From: Ophiosphaerella korrae
Lineage: Eukaryota > Ascomycota > Dothideomycetes > Pleosporales > Phaeosphaeriaceae
Reading direction: 5' to 3'
Length of the DNA: 64,000 nt
NCBI GenBank assembly: GCA_028456385.1
Contig: JALNQF010000194.1
Span: 16,136 to 80,135 of the forward strand
In this document: positions 11,186 through 21,597 of the stretch, one piece after another
Layout: every line of letters begins with the position of its first letter
Numbering within the stretch: position 1 is the first letter of the stretch
Position numbers and translations under genes: made by a program
Notes under the pieces: generated by a model
What the model saw: only the letters and a program-made list of their open reading frames with translations
Database searches by the model: none
Told to the model about the DNA's origin: nothing

Positions 11186-14100
11186 TTAGACCCTTACTCT
11201 ACATATTCTAAGTAAAGAGAGATGACCTGATGAATGGCCAAGGCAAACTAAGTCCTTATGGACTGCAGAGCAGGTCGGCCGGTACTCAGAAGGAAGCCAT
11301 AATATCTTTTCTTGATCAGACGACACGAACTGGTCTTGGATAAAGATACAAGACGATTGCGCGCTCTGGGGTGGAAGTGATGAGAAAAAGGACCAAGGTA
11401 ACGGAAGGTCTCCTCGATTTGTATGAAGACATCGCCCGTCTGGCGAGAAGGCGACGGCGCTGATCGAGTCAGTGTGGCCCTCGAGCGTGCTGCGGCACGA
11501 CCCTGTGGCCGTCTCCCACAGCCGCACGTCGTTGGAGGCCGATGCGACCAGCTGCCCGTCTGGCGAGAAGGCGATGGCGTTAATAAAGCTAGTATGGCCC
11601 TCGAGCGTGCTGCGGCACGACCCTGTGGCCGTCTCCCACAGCCGCACGTCGTTGGAGGCCGATGCGACCAGCTGCCCGTCTGGCGAGAAGGCGACGGCCC
11701 TGATCCAGTCAGTATGGCCCTCGAGCGTGCTACGGCACGACCCCGTGGCCGTCTCCCACAGCCGCACGGTATCGTCGTCGGAGGCCGATGCGACCAGCTG
11801 CCCGTCTGGCGAGAAGGCGACGGCGCTGATCCAGTCAGTATGGCCCTCGAGCGTGCTCCGGCACGACCCCGTGGCCGTCTCCCACAGCCGCACTGTCTTG
11901 TCGTCGGAGGCCGATGCGACCAGCCGCCCGTCTGGCGAGAAGGCGACGGCCCTGATCCAGCGAGTATGGCCCTCGAGCGTGCTCCGGCACGACCCCGTAG
12001 CCGTCTCCCACAGCCGCACTGTCTTGTCGTCGGAGGCCGATGCGACCAGCTGCCCGTCTGGCGAGAAGGCGATGGCATTGATCCAGCCAGTATGGCCCTC
12101 GAGCGTGCTCCGGCAAGCATCCCAAGCCTCCTTCCTCTTTGACAATGTCCTGATCCACCTTGGCATCTCATGCGCGAAAACTTTTCGTACCATACTCGCC
12201 TCTGGAGCAAAGAGAAGAGCTGAGGTATATATCTGTAGAGGGGCCTCTTCGAGTATACCTCGGAATCGTAGTGTAAATCGCCGAGCATCTTGGAGGAACG
12301 AGGAGAGAGCAGTACTTGATGACTATGTTGCTAGTCAGTGCTACGTTAGGGGAAAAGTAATAAAAGTCGTACCTTGACGAGTGTATAAAGCGTTTCAATC
12401 AAGGGAATGCATTGATTTGTCTCCCTTATCATGCTCATTGCTTCAAGCCAGTGAAGGAAGTGCTTCTGGAGGAACATGTCTGTAAGGTCATTATTGCTAA
12501 TAAGGCACCGGCTTTCCTTAAGATGATGCACCCAGTAACGGCAGGCGTACTGCAACTCGGGCGATAGAAAATCCGTAATCTTTCCTTCGTTAACCTCGCT
12601 TCTCAAAGTCCCAGGCTGTAAGCCGCACATGTTCTGTCGCAAGCCGGCTAGGCCAGACATGAGCTCGAGGCAATGGGATGCCAGCTTCTCGTGTCTCGCT
12701 CTTTCATCCACCCAGAACGGGCTCATCCTTTTAGATGGATCGAGCAGGAATTCGCGAAAGGACAGGTGGAGGAGGCGTACGGGCACATCATCGCTGTCAG
12801 ATATGCTTAGGACAGAGTGTAGGGTGTCTAGTCGACAACGAATATCATCTTCAGTCTGACTAAGGAGGCGTGCGAGCGACTTGATAGAGAGAGGATTCTC
12901 CAGAACCACAATGCTCCCAACTATTTCTTGGAACTCTCTAGAGAGCTTCGCTTGCTTATTTTCGTATAGAGTTGCAAAGAGTGGGTTTAAGATTAGGAGA
13001 TATGTTTTATCGAGCTGACCCACGTCCTTTGTTTCATAGCTAAGAATATCCTCTAGACGTCTCCGTGGATTCCCAGATAGTTCTCCGACGAAACGGCAAA
13101 CTGTAGCAGCAAAGATAAATAGAGGCAGGGCCATGCGTACTAGCTTCTGGACGGTCTTCTCTCCAGGCCACTCTAAAGGAAGAGAACGATCATCTCTTAT
13201 TCTGGTAAGTTCACACTCGAAATAGATGTGTATATCGTGTTGGATGGTTTGTATTGCAACCTCTTGCAGAGTCAGGTCCTCGTATGTGCCGTCAAGCATC
13301 CGCTTGAACTCGAGGCGGATAGGTAGCTCTGGTCTGCTTGTTACGAAAACCCGTAACGACACCGACTTAAGATCCCTTGTTTGCGAAAGCAGCTGGAGGA
13401 TTGCCCGAATATCGCTGTCTCGCTCGCATTCATCCAACGCGTCTATAACAACAAGGAGTACTAAGGCCGGAAGATGTTCTGCTTCTATAAGTGGTTGAAG
13501 GATTAGCTTCTCAAACTGGTCCTTTGGGGGCTTCTCAGATATAGCTGGATCAGCATCAATCGCCCTTTTCATTCCGGGCCCTATATCTGGTACGCGAGCA
13601 GCCAGCTGTGTGGCGATTGTGGTGAAAAACTGGGTAGCGTTGCTGCGCTCTCCTTCGCCTTTCTTGAAGAAGAAGCTTGCTCCTAGTTGTTGCTGGGTAG
13701 CAAATGTCCGTGCAACGGTACGAGCAATCGTAGATTTTCCGGTGCCTGCCGCGCCGTTTAGCCAAAATATAGGCTTGCTGCTCTTATCCTTTGCCTATAC
13801 TTGTATGTGATGTAGTAAGGCAGTACGGGTGTTTGGTAGGCATGTCGAGTTATGCTCTTCTGTGTAGGCGTCAAAGGAAGCGCCTTTAGCGGTAGGCAGT
13901 TGAGCCAAATCGATCTTTAGTAAAAGCTTGTCGGTCTTTTTGTCAACGACATCTAGCTTCTGACCGATGCTCCGGATTGCTTCGTCTGCCGTGCGTGTCC
14001 GTGCTACGTCTGCTGGCTTGATCATGGACAGTACTTCCTTTGCATACGCCGCCGCCGTCCCCGCCGCGTACGGCTGCCACCTCTTGTTCTTATGTGAGTC

Positions 14101-14928
14101 GGCGTAGTCGCAGATGCCGCGAATGACGAGACAGGGAAAGCTGTTCATCAGACCTGCTGCCTCCATCTCAAAGCAGAGAATACCACCCAGCTCGCTGCTT
14201 AGCTTGTCCCGTGTACGTCCGTCTTTCATAACTTGGTTTCCCGATGCTATCGTCCCATAGTGAACTGCTACCTCCTCTTCGCTGTCGCGCGGTGGTCGAG
14301 CCTCTTGCCTGTCCGTGCTGCATTCATCGCATGTATGCCCTCCTTCGTGGTCATACGCTGCTTCGAACAGGATATCAGAGCCTGCTTTCTTACGCTGGAA
14401 TCTGGCAATGCGGCCAATCTTGGAGACATGCTCAGAGAGCTTGCTTCGGCCTCGGAGCTCGTTCGCCCGCACCCTAGCCACCGCGGCAAGCAAGATCTGT
14501 GGTGGGGCATTAAGTGAACCCGTCCGTTCCAACCCGCTTGGAGTCGTCTTCCCGGCGTCGTATTGTACTACACCGCCGAAGGTCTGGTGCGGCTGGCTGA
14601 CTACTACGTCCCCGAGTCGGATGTCTGCCTCTACGCTAGGAACCCCTCCTCCGATGCCGACCATCAGCCCGAACCGGATCCCTTTGAATGCCGCCCTCAT
14701 ATGCGCCGCCGCGGCGGCCGCTGGGTTGTTGCCGATGCGGCCAGCGGGCAGGCAGACAATTACAACATTGTGTCCTGCAATCGACCCTAAGCAGTACAGG
14801 TTATCGTGGTTGTGGTCGATTTCAAGATCCTCGTGCTCTTCGTCGAGCATCTCCTGGGCTGCCGCCAGCTCGATCGGAAGGGCGCATACCCATCCTACCC
14901 TGTATTCCTCGTGGGGTAGCTGGGGCAT
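11186..14928 (-). pseudogene. NLR (STAND) gene: phosphorylase-like + NACHT + WD40, one nonsense codon
   Basis: Exon 1 is 14,928-12,373, then a 50-nt intron (12,372-12,323, GTACGA donor, ATAG acceptor), then exon 2 to the stop at 11,186: 1,230 codons, of which codon 378 (13,797-13,795) is TAG. Residues 1-330 form a purine/uridine phosphorylase-like domain (Val-Gly-Ile-Gly-Gly-Gly-Val-Pro motif). Walker A (Gly-Ala-Ala-Gly-Thr-Gly-Lys-Ser) is near residue 391 and Walker B (Val-Ile-Asp-Ala-Leu-Asp-Glu) near 490. WD40 repeats begin near 930. Fungal proteins of this build are intracellular receptors that oligomerise on ATP binding and can trigger cell death in non-self recognition. The TAG replaces a Trp codon expected at this linker; on the plus strand this is a CpA-to-TpA change, the RIP signature. 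The same frame continues on both sides, so the gene is otherwise whole. A truncated phosphorylase-only protein of 377 aa could still be made. Confidence 0.9.
11438..12115 (-). repeat. near-identical WD40-coding tandem repeats
   Basis: Within exon 2 of the NLR, five full WD40 units and a partial sixth follow each other. Unit lengths are 126 nt (42 aa) for three and 120 nt (40 aa) for the two nearest the C-terminus. The shorter ones lack two residues before Val-Arg-Leu-Trp. The Cys-Arg-Ser-Thr-Leu-Glu-Gly-His-Thr start of the unit is conserved throughout, while the residues just after it (Gly-Trp, Arg-Trp, Asp-Trp, Ser-Phe, Asp-Ser) vary, as in repeats under recombination and diversifying selection. 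The last unit runs into a non-WD tail. Confidence 0.92.
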
Positions 14929-16407
14929 TCGAAGTTGTCACCCCTGGAGCAGCCGTCGGAGAGATAGCAGAGAAAAGCGCGGAGTGTGGAATGAGGGGTG
15001 ATGGTTAGGAAGCACTGGCTTTTCGATGTAGATGTATGCTGTCGTAAGCGCTGTGGGTGGGGTCGACCCGCTCGTCGCACGGGTAGAGGGACCCTTGGTC
15101 TATGCGCTGCTCCACCAATGCAGGGTCCCGGTGTGCGAAAATCCGCCAACGCTTCTTTACAAGCAATTAGTTACTGAAAATGCAAATGAAGCCTTAGCGC
15201 TAACGCTACACTCACCCTATCCATGTCCGCTCGCTGTGCAACGATAATGGATAAGAGGAGATGAGGGGAAGACGGAGGCACAGCAAGGGAGGGCGCCAAA
15301 CAAACAGTGAACCAAGGCACGTGATGATACATTCTAAATTAAGGAATTGCGCCACAGTTAATACAAAGGCAGGCTAGCACAGGAGTGGCTTGAACAATAC
15401 CGTATACCATCTGATTCAATACCACGCCTATTTCTGTAAGATTTATACGCGCTATTACAAAAGGAGCAACACTAAAAAGAGAAAGAATCTTGAAGTCTAC
15501 TGAGCCAACGGTGAAACTCTCGGATTCAACATCTACTAAAAGAAACTCATATTAAACACACGGAAAATCTTTCCTAGCTGTTGGGCTTCTTTCTTAAGTA
15601 TCCGAATTGGATGGTAAGAAAACAGGGGGGGGATTACAAAGGTATTAGTTGACGGCGTCAAAGAATCGACGACCAGCACGATTACCAGAGAGAAGAAGCT
15701 TGTAAAGAACTGAAAACCTTGCTGTAAATAGCGCTAACAAACGTCTGTCTTAATTTTGGCGAAATTCAGCTACCAAAAAAAAAAAAATTTATTGCGTTAC
15801 TATTGGAAATTTGTCCCATTACACCGTGCGTCCCACAAACGTAGGGATAGACATTAGTGACTTGGGCGGACTAAGAATGCATGGGAATCTATTTGTTATC
15901 CATCCAGTTTAAGGTTGCGGCGGCTCAAGCTGCGGCAGGGACTCGGCTAGGACAAGCTCAGGCGGTGGCGTGGTGATTCGAATACGTTTAGGCATTATAG
16001 GCAGGAAGCAAGCGCATCGCAAATCAACTAGTTTGGCTCAAAAAAAAAAACAGGCTTGTGGAGGGTGTGCAAGTTTGTTGTTTTGATGCAACTGATTCGA
16101 GATGGGGCGCGCGATTCCATCCTTACGGGCAACGAGATCGAGCAAAGGTTCTCGCATGCCAGGAGTCTGATAATATAGGCCTAATATCTGACAGGCTTAA
16201 AGAGCAAGCTCAATTCGACCTTCTTGCTTGGAAATAATATTTTGTTGTTGTTGAGACATGGTAGTGTAGAGGTAGTGTTTGTGATGCCAAGAAAAAGTGG
16301 CCGGCTCGATGGTGGAATACGTTGATATCGCCACTTCTTATAGGGGGACAAAAAGATCCCGAGCTAGGGACTTCTAATTAGGTGAGATCGATCTAGGTCT
16401 AGGCCGC
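14929..16407. other. gene-free stretch upstream of the NLR
   Basis: No supported gene in 1.5 kb. It contains a 13-base A run (15,775-15,787) and a second A run near 16,039. The NLR promoter should lie in the first few hundred bases right of 14,928; no defined motif was recognised. Confidence 0.4.
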
Positions 16408-17559
16408 TTAGAGCCTAGCTGTAGAGATTAAAGCTAGGCCAGAAGTTATTCGTTCTGGAGGGGTTTCAGATCTTTTTCGCTTCTTCAGCCCTGGAGCAAT
16501 CAAAGGCCTACCCAGCGACTCTAGCCGTGCTACCCGGGTTTCCGCGGTATGAAGGTATTCACAAAGCTGTTGAGTACTAACAAACAACTCCAGATCTGTA
16601 TCTCCGAGCTCACCAAGTGCAAGTTCTCCATACGCAAAGTCTTTTAGTTGTAGCCGCAAGCCTCTATGTTCGGTAGGATCTCCCTGCTGGTTTCGGAAAG
16701 CCTATATGAACGTCAGCAATCTGGTTGAGGAAAAGCCCGTCAAATGACATGGCGTACCTCATCCGCGACTTCTGGCGCCACTCTTATCTCATTTCCGTCC
16801 ACATAAGTCCTCCATACTGATAATGTTGCCTTGCGCGACTCTCTCTTTCCATATTCAATATCTAAACCAACCACAACTTGTATGCCTGTATCTGAATCCA
16901 GAAGATAGTCTTCGGCTAGCCGACTCAAGCTCTTTCTCTTTTGCGAATATGCAACCTCAACGATAACACCAGGATATCGTGCATCTGCATGGCAAAAAGA
17001 GGCGTCCGGCTCATGTTTCGACTTGATGTCGGAAGCGGTGTCGTCGACTGGGAAGTATATTTCGGTAGAACGAGTGGGATAAAATCTTCCGCGCGAAAGC
17101 GGCGGCGCGGTCCGATCCTTCGCGTATTGATTTCAACTGGCTGAAAATAGCATCCTCCACACGAGCAACGAACAATTCGTGTACAGCCGTGGGCATCCGG
17201 ACTACAAGTCGGTGGTAAATCGCGTCGTAGTCATACCTGCTCGTCACCGGTCTTAGCCACCATATCCATCCCTTTGGACATACATACCGTATCTTGTCCT
17301 TCACGTAGCCCAACAGCTCCTCGTTTCGGCTAAGCAGCCGCGCTAGCTCATCGTATTCTCCTGACACAAGTACAAATTCTGTCCACGGATCTTGATTCGT
17401 ATGCCTTCCTGCCCCGATTGCTTCGAAGAGCGCGATGACTCGGCGAGCTTGTGTAAAAGGCTTCTCGTCAGTTCGCGGAGGCGTCAAAGGCTGGTCCACG
17501 AAACTCGAAGGCGGTGTGATGTGCTGCTGGTCATTCACAGCTGCTGGAGATGTTGACAT
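16408..17559 (-). pseudogene. PD-(D/E)XK nuclease-like family protein, frameshifted
   Basis: Start ATG at 17,559. An in-frame 51-nt intron (17,287-17,237, GTATGT donor) is hidden inside the open frame; removing it joins Lys-Ile-Arg to Tyr-Asp-Tyr-Asp. The frame is lost at an AAAA run (17,081-17,084): dropping one base restores a smooth protein through Glu-Pro-Asp-Ala-Ser-Phe and a Val-Ile-Val-Glu-Val-Ala-Tyr-Ser-Gln strand. The Asp and Glu of these two motifs fit the acidic residues of the restriction-endonuclease fold. A 56-nt intron (16,757-16,702) precedes the last exon, which carries a basic Lys-Lys-Arg-Lys-Arg stretch that may be a nuclear localisation signal, and ends at 16,408. About 345 codons in total. 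The nuclease assignment rests on motif spacing, and activity is unknown. The one-base change disables the gene unless it is a sequence error. Confidence 0.62.
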
Positions 17560-18179
17560 AGTCGAGTGTCATTTCGTACGAAGAGGAAGCATTGCGAAAC
17601 TGTGAATGGGTGGTGCAAAGCAGCGGGTGGAGGACGGAACTTTGAGGTCGGCTAATGCTGACTCAGCAGCTATATTGCGCTACGCGGTACAGCCAGTTAA
17701 GGTGGAGCCTGTGGCTCAACATCACTTTCGCTAAGGGCAGACACCCGTTTGGATGCAAATCCTGTGTCTTCGTAATCTGAACGCTTGGGGCAAGGTTTAC
17801 TGCAGCATCTAATGGAAGTATAGATGCAGGAGCCCCAGCGTTTTCCGACAATCAACGTCGCTGTTAGTCTCCGCGGCTCGGCCCCGAGTTGTCTGGTTCC
17901 AGATCCATCTTATCTGATTGTGGCGATCTGAAGGCTATATCAACCACTTCCTCCCCAACCCCCAAAAATTATCGCCTTCCACGCAACTCTAGGGCCGCTG
18001 CGGGCTGGCCGCCCTCCCTGCATATGGTGGCAATCGCCACCGCCAAATCTCTTGCATCACGGTTACATATCACTCATAATCATATTTACATACCTTATCC
18101 GCCTTTACTTTCGCACTAGCTGGACATTCTATGTGAAAAGCGGCATTACTGTCCTGTCTCTATATTCTCCCTCCGCGAT
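17560..18179. other. no supported gene
   Basis: Intergenic stretch upstream of the nuclease-like gene. Only short open frames without resemblance to known families. Confidence 0.35.
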
Positions 18180-18470
18180 TCATTCAATATTTCAAGCGAC
18201 GACTCTGTGTGGGGATGATGGCTGCCAATAATCTGTTTGCGCAGCTGAAAGCATGCGTCCCATTAGTAAGATGGCCTCCTCTTTGCGGCATTGAGACTTG
18301 TACGCGAACGCGAGGCTGCCCATATTGAGCGTATTGGCATGTTCATGTCCAAGCACTGTCTTCCTCGTCTGTATAACCCGCACCTCCACGTTTTCAGCCT
18401 CCTTCAACCGGCTTTGATGCCAATATGCAATTCTTTCACACACGCATGGGGGCCGGATCACGAGGAAGTA
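18180..18470 (-). pseudogene. tetratricopeptide (kinesin light chain-type TPR) relic
   Basis: The minus strand from about 18,470 reads one to two TPR units of the type found at the C-terminus of fungal NB-ARC/TPR receptors: Arg-Leu-Lys-Glu-Ala-Glu, then Thr-Arg-Lys-Thr-Val-Leu-Gly-His-Glu-His-Ala-Asn-Thr-Leu, then Ala-Tyr-Lys-Ser-Gln. A frame change near 18,255 is needed to continue into Gln-Leu-Arg-Lys-Gln-Ile-Ile-Gly-Ser-His-His-Pro. The N-terminal receptor part is absent: upstream the sequence passes into the dispersed repeat at 18,591. It is a broken remnant, probably truncated by the insertion or by recombination at the repeat. Confidence 0.6.
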
Positions 18471-18590
18471 ACATTCAAGGACTTGATAGGGCGTACAGGC
18501 AAGAATAAGGCAGGTTATTGCAAGCTTACCCTCTGCGCAAAGCAAGCTTTGCATCATGGCCCGCAGTTCTTTTGGGTGGACACCTGCTGC

Positions 18591-18867
18591 ACTATACAGA
18601 CTCACCACCGACGACAATACCCTACAAAAAGGGTAGCATATGCCGCCAAAAATAGCGGCAGAATGTATATAGCTTTTCAATACAAAACGTATTAATCTTT
18701 CCATACTCATACACTAGGAATCAGGCCTCCCTCTATGTAGTGGCTGAGCGACTCCTAAGCCAACGCGAGCCAGCGTGATTAGACCTAATTTCCTCCCTAA
18801 GCAGCAGGTCTGAAATTGGGCCCAATCAGCTCGTAGGGGTGTGAGGTGTTAAGGATTAACTAGTCCC
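18591..18867. repeat. dispersed repeat, right part (copy 2)
   Basis: Matches 26,515-26,795 over about 280 bp in direct orientation with scattered transitions. Both copies encode a chance minus-strand peptide starting near the same place, which is a by-product of the repeat. The match begins sharply at CACTATACAG in both copies. Confidence 0.85.
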
Positions 18868-18969
18868 ATGTGTGCGCAGCTCGCTAGTGAAACACGTCAA
18901 GTGTGGTCGGGTTACCTAAGCAAAATTCACCGAACTTTTAGCGTGGTCGGCGTCCACGGATAATATGGC

Positions 18970-19078
18970 CACTCAGATTCTTCTACTTCTTTTTCACCAT
19001 CTCTTGACTTCTTAAAATTCTCCTCCAAATTCTTTACAGTTCCAAATACAGGCTTTCAAAAACACAAGCATCTTCATC
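18970..19078 (+). promoter_or_regulatory. pyrimidine-rich leader upstream of the 470-aa gene
   Basis: The 100 bases before the ATG at 19,079 are strongly C/T-rich on the plus strand, then A-rich close to the start, a common pattern for fungal transcription starts and leaders. No TATA box was assigned. Confidence 0.3.
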
Positions 19079-20491
19079 ATGTCCGTGCTCGCATCTGCTG
19101 ATGTAGAGGACCTCTCTGCTGCTGGGCTCATAAGCCCACCTAGCTCAAATGGCACTCGTAGAGTCCATAAGCGGCGCTTGAACAAATCTAGTGATGAAGA
19201 GAATTCCCACGTTCCACTTACTCCCATTTCATCAACGTCATCTTCCTCAGTCACTGAAATGTATGCGACTATTCCTGAGCTTCTAGTTTCTTTGGCAACT
19301 CTGAAGTACCTTGGGTATACCGATACTGCAGCCAATCAAATTTGGGATCGGTGGAGTAATTGGCCATCAACTCCTCCAGGACGATTTGGAGTCGATTTCG
19401 ATGATGAAATTCTATTCACCGACGTCGCTGTTAGTCATCTAAATCGCTTCCGCGATCAGGACACCTGGGATGATGAGAATGATCGTTCATGGTTTGACTT
19501 CATGGATCTTTGTGGCATCAATCTTGAAGTTCAAACTGCTATAATGGATCCTATCTACAAGCGAATACGTCTAACTGAGTCTTGTTACTTCTGGATCAAA
19601 GATACAATCGAATTGCGCTACCGTGGCCTCGAAGCCATTCAAAGAGCATCACGAGAGCGAACAATGGCAAAAACACGAGTCATGTCCCGAACTGGTCACT
19701 CTAGTCCTGATAGACACGATAGATCGTCTATAGGCGGACCCTCAGGCTCAGCCCAAATCACACCTCCTAGCCAAGAAGGTGGGCAGCGCTCCATATCTGG
19801 AACTATGAGAATGGCACCAGGAATATCTTCCGACTCGGCTTTCTCAAACGCTTGCAGATCAGCCCAAAACATTCCAGGCTCCATCATTCTTTACAAGGGC
19901 CTTGATCAAGCTCGTTTGAATGGGTTTTTTGACGATTCCGGTGCCATTGTTGCATGGCAGAAAATGTTTTCCAGTCCTCCGACAGACTTCTTGGGTTCGC
20001 AAGCGGGATTCTATTTCACTATTCAGCGAGACATCGCTGAATACTATGCATGCTATGCGAAGCGTCGGGATGACGTCCAATCCGTGGTTATCGTTCAAGT
20101 CATCGTTCCAAACCACAAGATCGAGTGCTTATCTACTACCCAACTTCAGAAGACATACTGGCCGAGCGAGGAGTGGAAGAATCTTGTGTGGCATTGTCGG
20201 AATGCAAAGAAACTTCCGAGCCAGTTACGAAAGTACAAACAAGCATTACTTATAATTGGGACGATTGCCAAGAAACCGAACAGAGTCTATAATGACATGG
20301 ACACTTTTGCACAGATCAATGAAACATGTGTGCTCAAGACAAAGGATGGACTTGACGGCGTTCAGTACGTATTCCATGACGATGAAGGTCATGAATTTCT
20401 TGAAGAGCTTGCCCCAGGAAGCGTGACAGTCCACCCTGTCTCGAGTATGGAATTTACACAATGGCAAAGAGAGCATGATTTTGATAAATAA
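19079..20491 (+). CDS. 470-aa protein with ADP-ribosyltransferase-like segment
   Basis: Intact intronless gene. Residues 1-60 are Ser/Thr-rich and likely disordered. Residues 61-190 are helical and aromatic-rich. Residues 195-260 form a Ser/Gly/Arg linker. Residues 268-350 contain Ile-Ile-Leu-Tyr-Lys-Gly, then Gly-Phe-Tyr-Phe-Thr followed by Ala-Glu-Tyr-Tyr-Ala, then a Val-rich strand. This order (basic residue on the first strand, a Gly-Phe-Tyr-x-Thr strand, an Ala-x-x-Tyr-Ala helix) resembles the ADP-ribosyltransferase fold of DUF3990-type proteins. The resemblance is by pattern only; the catalytic Glu was not pinned down. No signal peptide or membrane segment, so a cytoplasmic or nuclear role is likely. 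It is undamaged between a TPR relic and AT-rich remnants, which suggests recent function or recent arrival. Confidence 0.82.
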   Translation: MSVLASADVEDLSAAGLISPPSSNGTRRVHKRRLNKSSDEENSHVPLTPISSTSSSSVTEMYATIPELLVSLATLKYLGYTDTAANQIWDRWSNWPSTPPGRFGVDFDDEILFTDVAVSHLNRFRDQDTWDDENDRSWFDFMDLCGINLEVQTAIMDPIYKRIRLTESCYFWIKDTIELRYRGLEAIQRASRERTMAKTRVMSRTGHSSPDRHDRSSIGGPSGSAQITPPSQEGGQRSISGTMRMAPGISSDSAFSNACRSAQNIPGSIILYKGLDQARLNGFFDDSGAIVAWQKMFSSPPTDFLGSQAGFYFTIQRDIAEYYACYAKRRDDVQSVVIVQVIVPNHKIECLSTTQLQKTYWPSEEWKNLVWHCRNAKKLPSQLRKYKQALLIIGTIAKKPNRVYNDMDTFAQINETCVLKTKDGLDGVQYVFHDDEGHEFLEELAPGSVTVHPVSSMEFTQWQREHDFDK

Positions 20492-21597
20492 TAATAAGAA
20501 GTTTTGCGTTAACAAGGGGAGGGGTTCATTTTCAGGCCCTCTCGGAGGCTCAGAGGTATTGTAGCTCACAGACATTATGTAAATCGAAAAAAATAGTTAC
20601 CGAGAGATTAAAATAACACAAATGGAAAATATGTTACCCTCGCATTCAAATTGCAAAATTCGAGTGGTACTATCATAAAGTCCACATTATCGCAAGCATT
20701 CCATAAGTCTGTAACGAACAAAAGCGGTCTGCAACACCCAGTGACACATTGGATTAATAATAGCTTTAGACAATTCAGTAGAATAGACAGAGTGTGTATC
20801 GATAAATCAAGTAGTGCAGAGCTTTCGGAGGCGATCAACTCCATGTTTCGCTGGTATCAGGGTGTGCGGAGAGATGTTACGCGTACTTGACCGACGTTTC
20901 AAGCGGTACTTCCAAACGGAATGCTAAGTATTCGTGGAGATGGAAGCGGGCATTATAATTTTTCTTAAAAATATTAAATATTAGTAAAGTTATAATAGTA
21001 AAGTGTCTAAAGTAGGTATATAGTAGCTCTACTTAAAACTAATTACTCTAGCTATAACGTTAACCTCCTAGTAAATTTAGATGGCCTAAATTGCTCGTAA
21101 GCCTCTACTTACTAATCTACTACAAAATTTTATAATAATAGCTATTGTGTGTAGCTCTGCGGCCTTATCTTTGAGATGGAGACTTTGGTGAGGGTGGGGC
21201 ATCACGCGAACTGAGGCATCACGCGCACAGACACGTTAGCATGACGAGGGTCTGATTTTGAGCCCCAATCAGCTCGTTGAACGTGAGGCGGCTAGCACTG
21301 ATTAGTCCCGTCAGCGCAGTAATCGGGTAGAGCGAGGCTCAGAAACAGCGCTCAAAGTCACGGCAGTGATTGCACGCATCCAAGAAGAATGTTCGGCTCA
21401 GATTGTTTGTCTCGAAAAGTACAAAATCTGCGTGGCGGGCTGCCAAGGCCGATAACCCCGACATAGTCTAACCTATTTAGGCCAGCGTTAGTGGCGTGTC
21501 AACGCGCCCTTTTTCAAGGTGTCGCGTCCTCCGACGCGGTCCTGCCTGAGCCAAAATTGTTCAACCTCAATCACCAACTTCGAGTTTCTCCACCGCC
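20492..21597. other. gene-free stretch with a small AT-rich patch
   Basis: No supported gene. Positions 20,940-21,160 are AT-rich with many TpA steps, like a miniature version of the right-hand block. Positions 21,249-21,310 match the tail of the dispersed repeat seen at 18.6 and 26.5 kb. Confidence 0.45.
21249..21310. repeat. dispersed repeat, tail fragment (copy 3)
   Basis: About 60 bp beginning GGTCTGA and containing CAATCAGCTCGT, diverged but collinear with the right ends of the copies at 18,591-18,867 and 26,515-26,795. Confidence 0.6.

Noticed and set aside
11423..12377. Long plus-strand open frames of 239 and 301 codons opposite the WD40 array
   Set aside because: They are antisense shadows of the repeat array; their periodic peptides simply follow the 120/126-nt units.
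13798..13830. An intron that could remove the TAG in the NLR gene
   Set aside because: The only GT-AG pairs nearby give an intron of about 23 nt or delete the Walker A motif; neither is plausible.
1..18470. Explaining all frameshifts as sequencing error
   Set aside because: Long frames elsewhere (852, 857, 470 and 360 codons) are free of indels, and several damaged genes also carry nonsense substitutions. Single homopolymer cases could still be errors.
18192..18710. 172-codon minus-strand frame taken as one protein
   Set aside because: Its first part lies in the dispersed repeat, with a similar start in the 26.5-kb copy; only the TPR part is genuine, and it is frame-shifted at its end.
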